From positions 591,342 to 655,341 of the forward strand of contig NZ_JANUEM010000001.1 of the NCBI RefSeq assembly GCF_024809855.1: DNA of 64,000 nucleotides, given 5' to 3'. Of this stretch, positions 34,415 to 41,817 are shown piece by piece. A program made the translations under genes and the position numbers. Under the pieces are notes generated by a model. That model did no database searches. It was not told where the DNA came from and saw only the letters and a list, made by a program, of their open reading frames with translations. Every line of letters begins with the position of its first letter. Position 1 is the stretch's first letter. Origin of the DNA: Rheinheimera pacifica. GTDB taxonomy: Bacteria > Pseudomonadota > Gammaproteobacteria > Enterobacterales > Alteromonadaceae.

Positions 34415-36322
34415 CTATACAGTAATGGCGGCTTTATCGCCTTTTAATTCCAGCCAGTCGCGCCGGTCTGTGGCACGTTTTTTCGCCAGCAGCATATCCA
34501 TCAATTCCATCGTTTGCGTGACATCATCTACCGTAAGCTGCACTAAACGCCGGGTATTGGGGTCCATAGTAGTTTCACGCAGTTGCAACGGGTTCATTTC
34601 ACCCAACCCTTTAAACCGCTGCACGTTAACCTTGCCACGCTTTTTCTCGGCTTCTATCCGATCCAGCACACCATTTTTCTCATCTTCGTCCAGTGCGTAG
34701 TACACATCTTTACCAATATCAATACGGTAAAGCGGCGGCATGGCAACGTAAACATGGCCTGCAGCCACCAGGCTGCTAAAGTGGCGCATAAACAGCGCGC
34801 ATAATAAAGTGGCAATGTGTAAACCATCGGAGTCAGCGTCGGCTAAGATACAAATCTTGCCATAACGCAATGCGGTTAAATCGGCACTGTCCGGGTCCAT
34901 GCCTATGGCAACAGAGATATCATGTACTTCCTGCGAAGCCAGGATCTGGCCCGACTCTACTTCCCAGGTATTAAGAATTTTGCCGCGTAAAGGCATTACT
35001 GCCTGAAACTGACGATCCCGTGCCTGCTTGGCACTACCGCCTGCAGAATCACCCTCAACCAGAAACAACTCGGTGCGGTTAAGATCCTGTGCTGAACAAT
35101 CTGCCAGCTTGCCGGGCAAGGCCGGGCCTGAGGTAATTTTTTTGCGTACCACCTTTTTTGCCGCTTTCAGCCGTTTTTGCGCATTATTAATACAAAAATC
35201 AGCCAGGCTTTCAGCAATATCAGTATGTTCGTTCAGCCATAGGCTAAAGGCATCTTTAACAATGCCTGAAACAAAAGCCACCGACTGGCGCGAAGACAAA
35301 CGCTCTTTGGTTTGGCCGGCAAACTGCGGATCCTGCATTTTCAATGACAAAATATAAGCGCAGCGATCCCAGATATCTTCCGGCGACAGCTTAATACCAC
35401 GCGGCAACAGGTTACGAAACTCGCAAAACTCGCGTAGTGCTTCCAGTAAACCCTGGCGTAAACCGTTAACGTGGGTACCACCCTGAGCTGTAGGAATAAG
35501 GTTTACATAGCTTTCGGTTACCAGTTCGCCGCCTTCCGGCAACCATAACAGTGCCCATTCCACCGCTTCGGTGCTGGCACTGAAATTGCCGGTAAACGGC
35601 TGTTCGGGCAGGCAGATATAATCTTTTACCGATTCAGCCAGATAATCTTTAATACCATTCTGATAACACCACTGATACTGCTGCTGGTTTACTTTGTCGT
35701 CAAAGCTCACCGTTAAGCCCGGGCACAATACCGCCTTGGCTTTTAGCACATGCAGCATACGGCTGACTGAAAACTTTGGTGAATCAAAATACGATGCTGT
35801 TGGCCAAAACCGCACCCGGCTGCCGGTATTGCGCTTGCCTACGGTACCGGTAATGCTCAGCTCAGATACTTTATTACCATGCTCAAACGCCATTTCATAA
35901 ATATTACCGTCACGGCGTACAGTTACATCAACCCGGCTGGATAGCGCATTTACTACCGAAATACCCACACCGTGTAAACCACCGGAGAACTGATAGTTTT
36001 TATTAGAAAACTTACCGCCGGCGTGCAGGCGGCAGAAAATTAGTTCTACGCCGGTAACCCCCTCTTCCGGGTGAATATCTACCGGCATACCACGGCCATT
36101 ATCTATGACTTCCAGCGACTGATCGTCATGCAATATTACCTGCACGGTATCGGCATGGCCTGCTAATGCTTCATCGACACTGTTATCAATAACTTCCTGG
36201 CCGAGATGATTGGGCCTGGTGGTGTCGGTATACATTCCGGGGCGACGCTGCACAGGTTCAAGCCCGGTCAGTACTTCAATCGAATCGGCGTTATACTGTT
36301 GTGATGTCATAGTCTCGGTCAC
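34415..36322 (-). CDS. parE: DNA topoisomerase IV subunit B
   Basis: ParE is the ATPase subunit of topoisomerase IV. The 635-residue protein has the GHKL ATP site (EVIDNSVDEALAG at about 44-56, IDNGRGMPVDIH, GGLHGVGISVVNALS), the transducer domain, and the TOPRIM motif region EGDSAGGSAKQARDR with DADSDGLHIATLL. The C-terminus (VDDVTQTMELMDMLLAKKRATDRRDWLE) is typical of ParE. It starts the parE-TPR-parC set and follows yqiA, as in E. coli gene order. Confidence 0.97.
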   Translation of the reverse strand: MTETMTSQQYNADSIEVLTGLEPVQRRPGMYTDTTRPNHLGQEVIDNSVDEALAGHADTVQVILHDDQSLEVIDNGRGMPVDIHPEEGVTGVELIFCRLHAGGKFSNKNYQFSGGLHGVGISVVNALSSRVDVTVRRDGNIYEMAFEHGNKVSELSITGTVGKRNTGSRVRFWPTASYFDSPKFSVSRMLHVLKAKAVLCPGLTVSFDDKVNQQQYQWCYQNGIKDYLAESVKDYICLPEQPFTGNFSASTEAVEWALLWLPEGGELVTESYVNLIPTAQGGTHVNGLRQGLLEALREFCEFRNLLPRGIKLSPEDIWDRCAYILSLKMQDPQFAGQTKERLSSRQSVAFVSGIVKDAFSLWLNEHTDIAESLADFCINNAQKRLKAAKKVVRKKITSGPALPGKLADCSAQDLNRTELFLVEGDSAGGSAKQARDRQFQAVMPLRGKILNTWEVESGQILASQEVHDISVAIGMDPDSADLTALRYGKICILADADSDGLHIATLLCALFMRHFSSLVAAGHVYVAMPPLYRIDIGKDVYYALDEDEKNGVLDRIEAEKKRGKVNVQRFKGLGEMNPLQLRETTMDPNTRRLVQLTVDDVTQTMELMDMLLAKKRATDRRDWLELKGDKAAITV

Positions 36323-36345
36323 TGGCTGATAGGATTAAGCGCGTT

Positions 36346-36918
36346 TTACGCGAGTTGGCAAAAATTGGCAATAGTCGCAAGTTGCGCGGCATAGCCGACA
36401 TAACTGTGATCGCCACCTTCGCTCAGTTTTATTTCTGCGCCCTGATAGTAATCAAGCGCTAAGCGGTAATCTAACACTTCATCACCGCTTTGCAACAGCA
36501 CCAGATAATTCTGTGGTTGTTGTAACCGCACAGGCATCAGTTGCTGCAATGCCGCCATATGCGCTGCAGTTACATCATAGTGCTGTTGCAGTACCGGATG
36601 ATAATAGCGACCCAAATGCTGATTTAATACAGTGTGTGGTGCCACCGCAGGGTTAATCAGGCAGGCGCGGCAGTTAATTTGTTCGGCTATGCAGGTAGCC
36701 AGAAAGCCCCCCAGCGAACTGCCAATTAATGCCACATCACGCCGCAGGCCTATGTGTTGCTGAATAAGCGCCAGCGCAGCTGTCGGCTCATAGGGCAAAT
36801 CCAGCGCGCTAAAATCGGTATGCGGGTAATGTTGCTGAAAAAATGTTTTGGTCTGCACTGCTTTGTCTGACAGCGAAGAGCTGGCAAAACCATGTAAATA
36901 CACTACTTTTCTATTCAT
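36346..36918 (-). CDS. yqiA: YqiA-type alpha/beta-fold esterase
   Basis: This small cytoplasmic esterase has 190 residues, as in E. coli YqiA. YLHGFASSSLSDKA is the oxyanion-hole region, GSSLGGFLA (about 67-75) is the nucleophile elbow, and SGDEVLDYR plus GGDHSYVG near the end supply the acid and histidine. Its ATG overlaps the cpdA stop by 4 bases. It sits between cpdA and parE in the conserved order. The physiological substrate is not known; E. coli YqiA hydrolyses short-chain and palmitoyl-CoA esters. Confidence 0.93.
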   Translation of the reverse strand: MNRKVVYLHGFASSSLSDKAVQTKTFFQQHYPHTDFSALDLPYEPTAALALIQQHIGLRRDVALIGSSLGGFLATCIAEQINCRACLINPAVAPHTVLNQHLGRYYHPVLQQHYDVTAAHMAALQQLMPVRLQQPQNYLVLLQSGDEVLDYRLALDYYQGAEIKLSEGGDHSYVGYAAQLATIANFCQLA

Positions 36919-37694
36919 TCGTACTTCTTCGCGGTTAAATCAAGTTGGCGGAACTGCCAGCTTACCTTGCCCGAGGCAGAAAAAAACCAGTCACACCACT
37001 GCGGCCCGCCATTGACGGTTTGCCAATCAGGCGTTGGCAAAAACTGCACTGAGCTGGCCGGGCAACCAACAATATCAATATTATGCTCACGCCGGTGATA
37101 GGCATAGTGCGCATGGCCGTGGGCAATACCACGAATACGTGGCTCGACAGCTATAGTCTGCCACAGACCGGCTTGATCCAGTTGGCCGTGTTTATCAATA
37201 AAGCAATTAAGTGGCCGCGGGTGATGATGACAAAACAACCACAGTGCCTGCGCAGTACTTTGCTTGCATTGCTCTGCCAGCCATTGTTGCTGAGCTGGCG
37301 GGAAAACACCGGCAGGCGTCGGCCCCTTGGTATCAAGTAGCAACAACTGCCAGTGCGCCAGTTGCAGGCTGCACTCTGGCCGGAACGGCGCTTGCTGGCA
37401 TAATACCTCAAGCTGGGTAATATCATCATGATTACCGGGCAAACAAAACACCGGGCAGCTAAGCGGCGCCAGCAACCGGGCCAGCAACTGATAAGATTCT
37501 GCACTGTGATCCTGGGTAACATCGCCGGTTAGTAATACCGCATCGGGTTGTTCCGCTATTAGCGTATCGATAATAGCTGCCAGGTGCATGGCTGGTTGTA
37601 TTTGCTGGTAGGTATCATTAAACGCTGCAAGCAAATGGCAGTCACTCAGTTGGGCAATACGGTATGCTGGTTTCGGGTTAAAACGGTACTGCAT
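36915..37694 (-). CDS. cpdA: 3',5'-cyclic AMP phosphodiesterase
   Basis: CpdA hydrolyses cAMP to AMP and so lowers CRP activation. The start MQYRFNPKPAYRIAQLSDCHL at 37694 gives 259 residues and overlaps the yqiB stop by one base; an upstream start adds 15 unlikely residues. Metallophosphoesterase motifs are in order: QLSDCHL (D-x-H), LLTGDVTQDHS (GD), LPGNHDD (GNHD), CHHHPR (H) and GHAHYAYH (GHxH). It lies in the conserved nudF-yqiB-cpdA-yqiA-parE run. Confidence 0.95.
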   Translation of the reverse strand: MQYRFNPKPAYRIAQLSDCHLLAAFNDTYQQIQPAMHLAAIIDTLIAEQPDAVLLTGDVTQDHSAESYQLLARLLAPLSCPVFCLPGNHDDITQLEVLCQQAPFRPECSLQLAHWQLLLLDTKGPTPAGVFPPAQQQWLAEQCKQSTAQALWLFCHHHPRPLNCFIDKHGQLDQAGLWQTIAVEPRIRGIAHGHAHYAYHRREHNIDIVGCPASSVQFLPTPDWQTVNGGPQWCDWFFSASGKVSWQFRQLDLTAKKYE

Positions 37695-38134
37695 CAGGCG
37701 AATGCTAACTCGCGGTTTATATAGCCCTGGCCGGCACATAATTTTAGCCAGTCACGTAGCAGCAGGTTAATCTGGCGTTTTTCATCTGGTAACAGCATGT
37801 CCAGATTAGGGTAATCATAACGGGCTTTAAAGCCGCTTATCTGCTGGCAGGCCAGCACTTCAGCCACCCGGGCGTCATGGTATAACCGCACAACAAAACT
37901 GGGGCGGAAATAAACGTCACGCTCGTCTGTCAGTTCAATGTGTAAAGTGATAGTAAAGCGCGCTACATCAATAACACTAATGCGATAGCAATGCAGATCC
38001 GATACCTGAATTACCGTAGCCTGGCCTGCTTTTGTATCTTCAGCCAGATAGCGGTTTAACTGCGCATAGTTACGTTCGCACAGTGCCAGAAAATCCGGTA
38101 ATTTTGGTACATATTTCTGGCGTTTAAACCACAC
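37694..38134 (-). CDS. yqiB: DUF1249 family protein YqiB
   Basis: This 146-residue cytoplasmic protein has no known activity. It resembles E. coli YqiB throughout: N-terminal YVPKLPDFLALCERNYAQLNRYL, a middle strand region (YRISVIDVARFTITLHIEL), DVYFRPSFVVRLYHDARVAEVL and a C-terminal PNLDMLLPDEKRQINLLLRDWL. It lies between nudF (1-base gap) and cpdA (1-base overlap), so it is part of one translation-coupled run. Confidence 0.92.
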   Translation of the reverse strand: MWFKRQKYVPKLPDFLALCERNYAQLNRYLAEDTKAGQATVIQVSDLHCYRISVIDVARFTITLHIELTDERDVYFRPSFVVRLYHDARVAEVLACQQISGFKARYDYPNLDMLLPDEKRQINLLLRDWLKLCAGQGYINRELAFA

Positions 38135-38135
38135 C

Positions 38136-38771
38136 CTAGCCTCCCCAGGTTTGCTTTACTTTGTCCAGATTAAGCGCCAGCCATTGCAGTGCAATGACAC
38201 TGGCAGCATTATCAATTTTTTGCTCAGCCAGCAATTGCATCGCAGCAGTGCGCGGCACCACATGCACTTTAATATCTTCATGCTCTTCTGCCAGGCCAAA
38301 TACTCCGGTTTGCGCCGGTTGCGTTATCCGGCCTAAAAACAGCTGAATACGTTCAGTAGTGCCCCCCGGGCTGGATAAGTAGCTAAGCATAGGCCAAAGT
38401 TCGTCGATTGTTAACCCTGCTTCCTCATGGGCTTCACGTTTTGCTACCTGCTCAGCACTCTCGCCGGGTTCAATCATACCGGCAACCGCTTCCAGCAACC
38501 AGGGGCTATGGCTGGTAGCTGCGGCGCCGGCACGAATTTGCTCAATCAGCACCAGTTCATCTGTTTGAGCATTGTAAGGCAGCACCACTACCGCATGACC
38601 ACGCTCAAAAATTTCGCGCTGAATAGGCCCGCTCCAACTACCGTTAAACAATCTATGGCGTAAGGTATAACGCTCTAAGCGGAAGAAACCCTGAAAAACC
38701 GTGGTTTTGTCGAGAATCTCCAGATCCTGCTGGCCAAATGAAGGATACTGACCAAAGTTGAATTTAGACAT
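38136..38771 (-). CDS. nudF: ADP-ribose diphosphatase (Nudix)
   Basis: NudF cleaves ADP-ribose to AMP and ribose 5-phosphate. The Nudix box is complete (GMIEPGESAEQVAKREAHEEAG, split: GMIEPGESAEQ then REAHEEAG, about residues 97-118) and IRAGAAATSHSPWLLEAVAG precedes it as in the family. I use the ATG at 38771 (MSKFNFGQYPSFGQQDLEI, 211 residues); a GTG four codons earlier (38783) is possible, and neither ribosome site is strong. It leads the minus-strand run into yqiB-cpdA and is divergent from tolC, as in E. coli. Confidence 0.94.
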   Translation of the reverse strand: MSKFNFGQYPSFGQQDLEILDKTTVFQGFFRLERYTLRHRLFNGSWSGPIQREIFERGHAVVVLPYNAQTDELVLIEQIRAGAAATSHSPWLLEAVAGMIEPGESAEQVAKREAHEEAGLTIDELWPMLSYLSSPGGTTERIQLFLGRITQPAQTGVFGLAEEHEDIKVHVVPRTAAMQLLAEQKIDNAASVIALQWLALNLDKVKQTWGG

Positions 38772-38890
38772 AACTGCACTCACATTCTGTTACACTCTTG
38801 CGTGTAACTTTACCGTTTAATGATTACTTAGTTTACAGTAACAGAGTATTATTCGTGCAGTTTCCTTTTAGTTGGCCAGGATTGGTAAAA

Positions 38891-40186
38891 ATGAAAAAAA
38901 CCTTAATAAGCACCTTGTTAGCCTCCACTTTCGGTTTGCTAAGCCTGCAAGCCACTGCAGCAGATCTGCAGGAAATTTATCAGTTAGCTGTACAGAAAGA
39001 CCCCACTGTATTACGTGCCGCAGCTACCCGTGATGCAGCAGCATTAAGCATTGATGTCTCGCGTGCTGCTTTACTGCCAAGCGTTACAGCCACTGCCGGT
39101 TTTGGCCGTCGCGATCAAGCAAGTCGTAATTTTGATGGTCCGAACACCACTACAGCAGAAATTACCTTACAGCAGACCCTTTTTAACTGGGGCGACTGGA
39201 AGCGCTTATCCCGTGCTGAGCAAGTTGCCTTGCAGGTTCAGACAGTATACGACAGCGAAATGCAAAACCTGATTGTACGGGTAACCAATGCTTACTTTAA
39301 CGTTTTAGGTGCCTCTGACGATCTGGGCTTTGCGCAGGCAGAAAAGCGCGCTATTGAGCGCCAGTTAGAGCAAACTAAACAACGTTTTGCTGTGGGCTTA
39401 ACCGCTATTACCGACGTACATGAAGCTCAGGCGCAGTACGACAGCGCAGTAGCACGTGAAATAGCCGCAGAAAACGAGCTGGAAAATGCACGTGAATTTT
39501 TACGTGAGATTACCGGCCAGTACCATGACACTTTATCTCAGCTAAATACTGATAAGTTCGCCCCGGGCACACCGTCTCCTGCATCAGTACAGGATTGGGT
39601 CAAACAGGCACAAGATTATAACCTGATACTGAAAAGCCAACGTGTGCTACTGGATATTGCTGATAAAGACATTGATCTGGCCAGAGCAGGCCACTATCCA
39701 ACGCTGGGACTAAATGCAACGTTAGGTGCAAGTAAAACCTCAGGCTTTGATCGCGGAGACAACAGCTCTGTCGGTATTAACCTGAACGTACCTATTTACA
39801 GCGGTGGTGGTGTAACAGCCGGGGTTGAAGTCGCTAAAGCTAATTATGTTGAAGTTGGCCAGACTCTGGAATTAAATCATCGCGCAGTTATCCGCCAGGT
39901 TCGCGTGTCGTTTAATGGCGTAAATGCACAGATATCCTCCATCCGCGCATTAGAGCAGGCTGTAGTATCTGCAGAAAGTGCATTAAATGCCACTGAAGCA
40001 GGTTTTGAGGTAGGTACACGTACCATAGTTGACGTACTACAAAGCACCCGTAACCTGTTTGAAGCGCGCCGTAATTTATCCAGTGCACGCTATGCTTACA
40101 TCGTTACTATGCTGCAATTAAAACAAGCTGCTGGCAGCTTGTCTGAGCAAGATTTAGCAGCAGTTAATCAGGCTCTGACGAACTGA
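38891..40186 (+). CDS. tolC: Outer-membrane channel protein TolC
   Basis: TolC is the outer-membrane exit duct for multidrug efflux pumps and type I secretion. The start is the ATG at 38891 (MKKTLISTLLASTFGLLSLQATA-A), giving 431 residues with a signal peptide ending near residue 23; the longer frame has no ribosome site. Two OEP domains follow (about 30-215 and 225-425) with long heptad helices and conserved YSGG (about 304), NVPIYSGGGV and the GTRTIVDVLQ segment (about 372-381). A terminator follows. Single gene, divergent from nudF. Confidence 0.94.
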   Translation: MKKTLISTLLASTFGLLSLQATAADLQEIYQLAVQKDPTVLRAAATRDAAALSIDVSRAALLPSVTATAGFGRRDQASRNFDGPNTTTAEITLQQTLFNWGDWKRLSRAEQVALQVQTVYDSEMQNLIVRVTNAYFNVLGASDDLGFAQAEKRAIERQLEQTKQRFAVGLTAITDVHEAQAQYDSAVAREIAAENELENAREFLREITGQYHDTLSQLNTDKFAPGTPSPASVQDWVKQAQDYNLILKSQRVLLDIADKDIDLARAGHYPTLGLNATLGASKTSGFDRGDNSSVGINLNVPIYSGGGVTAGVEVAKANYVEVGQTLELNHRAVIRQVRVSFNGVNAQISSIRALEQAVVSAESALNATEAGFEVGTRTIVDVLQSTRNLFEARRNLSSARYAYIVTMLQLKQAAGSLSEQDLAAVNQALTN

Positions 40187-40194
40187 TTTAAATC

Positions 40195-40221
40195 AGGTTC
40201 ACCGCTCCCCGCGGTGAACCT
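40195..40221 (+). terminator. Intrinsic terminator of tolC
   Basis: An 11-bp stem AGGTTCACCGC/GCGGTGAACCT (40195-40205 with 40211-40221) has a 5-base loop; the T-rich tail after it is weak. Confidence 0.7.
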
Positions 40222-40293
40222 CTTACCAGTTTTCACTATTCCCGCCGTCAATTTTCGTTACAATAGCCCATTATTTTTTGTTGAGGATATGGC

Positions 40294-41226
40294 GTGGTTC
40301 AAGCTCCGCGATTCAACTGGCGTTTTTTATTACCGCAATATTGGCTGATTTGGTTCGGTGCCACTTTGCTATGGCTGCTTAGCTGGTTACCTTACCGCGT
40401 ACTGATGATACTGGGTGCAGGCTTTGGCAGCTTGTTGTATAAAGTGCTGAAATCCCGCCGCAAGGTGGCGTTGCGTAATATTGAATTATGTTTTCCGCAG
40501 ATGCCGGCAAATGAGCAGGTAGCGCTGGTAAAACGCAATTTTGCTGAAACCGGCAGAGCACTGTTTGATACCGTGATTGGCTGGTGGTGGCCGCAATGGC
40601 GGATACGCCGCATTGCCCACTTTAAAGGTTACGAACACATTGCCGCTGCCCGGGCTGAAGGTAAAGGTGTGCTGTTACTTGCCCCGCACGTATTACATCT
40701 GGAAGGCGTATGCCGGGCTTTTGGTTTGACGCATCCCAGTATTGGTTTTTACCGGCCCCACAATAACCTGTTACTGGATTACCTGACTTACCATGGTCGC
40801 AGCAAAAGCAATAAATACATGATTGGCAAGCGCGATGTAAAAGGCCTGATCCGGGCGCTGAATCAGGGCGAAGTGTGTTTTTATCTGCCGGATCAGGATT
40901 ATGGCCGTACCAAGGCCGAATTTGTGCCGTTTTTTGCAGTAAAGGATACCGCCTCAACCACTGGTACTTTGCTATTTGCCAATGCCGCCAATTGTGCTGT
41001 AATACCGGTTATTACCCAACGCCTGCCAGGTAGTCAGGGTTATGAAATAGAAGTGCAGCCTGCACTGGAGCCGTTTCCTACCGGAGACGATAAAGCAGAT
41101 GTTACCCGGGTAAACCAATGGGTAGAGCAGGTTGTACTGCGCGCACCTGAGCAATATATGTGGTTACACCGGCGCTTTAAAACCCGGCCGGATCCTGATG
41201 CACCGTCATTGTACAAAGGAAGCTGA
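40294..41226 (+). CDS. Kdo2-lipid IVA acyltransferase, LpxL/LpxM family
   Basis: This 310-residue inner-membrane enzyme adds a secondary acyl chain to lipid A. The GTG at 40294 (MVQAPRFNWRFLLPQYW) follows GAGG. An N-terminal membrane helix (about 15-38) precedes the acyltransferase domain: APHVLHLEGVCRAF has the H-x4-E box (about 130-143), GFYRPHNN (about 152-159) and FYLPDQDYG follow. The C-terminus YMWLHRRFKTRPD is typical of LpxL. LpxL and LpxM cannot be separated by sight, so I give no symbol. The next gene starts after 3 bases. Confidence 0.92.
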   Translation: MVQAPRFNWRFLLPQYWLIWFGATLLWLLSWLPYRVLMILGAGFGSLLYKVLKSRRKVALRNIELCFPQMPANEQVALVKRNFAETGRALFDTVIGWWWPQWRIRRIAHFKGYEHIAAARAEGKGVLLLAPHVLHLEGVCRAFGLTHPSIGFYRPHNNLLLDYLTYHGRSKSNKYMIGKRDVKGLIRALNQGEVCFYLPDQDYGRTKAEFVPFFAVKDTASTTGTLLFANAANCAVIPVITQRLPGSQGYEIEVQPALEPFPTGDDKADVTRVNQWVEQVVLRAPEQYMWLHRRFKTRPDPDAPSLYKGS

Positions 41227-41229
41227 ATT

Positions 41230-41817
41230 ATGTGGTTCTGGTTTCGTAGCATAGTGTTGCTGCTGGTGTTGGGTGGTTTCGGCTATTTGCTCATGACCAA
41301 ACCAGATTTTTTGATCCGTAAAGATTCCGTCAACCAGGCTGCTGACGGTTTCAGCCAGTTTTACAGCAGAATCCGCGGCTCTATTGCCGATGGTGCCAGA
41401 GAGTTATCCAGATTCAAATTAGATCTGCCCGACACCAGCGATAAGCTGACGTTGCAATTACAGCAACGGGCTAAAGTGGTGGTACCGGGCGCACCAAACT
41501 GGCGTGGTCAGGTTATTGACCGCCGGTTTCGTGAAGGTGATACCGTTAAAACCAAACTGTCCGAATATGCCAGAGCAGAAAACATAGAGCTGTTTTGGAC
41601 CTTGCCCCGCGATTACGTAGTGAAACAGTATTTTCAGGTAGACAGCAGCCTGATTGACACCGTATATCAGGTGGCACAGGCTATAGCACCGGATTTTCAT
41701 TCACCGGTCATCAGCTTTTACTGCCCGCGTGAACGGGCCGCGGTAATCACAGACAAAACCAACGAACATCTTAGCGAACATTGCATCCCTGCCAATACCA
41801 AACCTAAAGCTGATTAA
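41230..41817 (+). CDS. TcpQ-domain membrane-anchored protein
   Basis: The 195-residue protein has an N-terminal signal-anchor (FRSIVLLLVLGGFGYLLM, about 5-22), a linker, and a C-terminal domain that matches the toxin co-regulated pilus biosynthesis Q (TcpQ) pattern: REGDTVKTKLSEYARAENIE, then DYVVKQYFQVDSS and IAPDFHSPVISFYC (about 100-175). Such domains occur in periplasmic proteins of pilus or secretion assembly and bind cell-envelope partners. It is co-transcribed with the lipid A acyltransferase (3-base gap), and its 3' end overlaps glnE by 14 bases in convergent orientation. Function here is not known. Confidence 0.75.
   Translation: MWFWFRSIVLLLVLGGFGYLLMTKPDFLIRKDSVNQAADGFSQFYSRIRGSIADGARELSRFKLDLPDTSDKLTLQLQQRAKVVVPGAPNWRGQVIDRRFREGDTVKTKLSEYARAENIELFWTLPRDYVVKQYFQVDSSLIDTVYQVAQAIAPDFHSPVISFYCPRERAAVITDKTNEHLSEHCIPANTKPKAD

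Noticed and set aside
38798..38890. Extended N-terminus of TolC
   Set aside because: The 31 extra residues would precede a perfect signal peptide and have no ribosome site.
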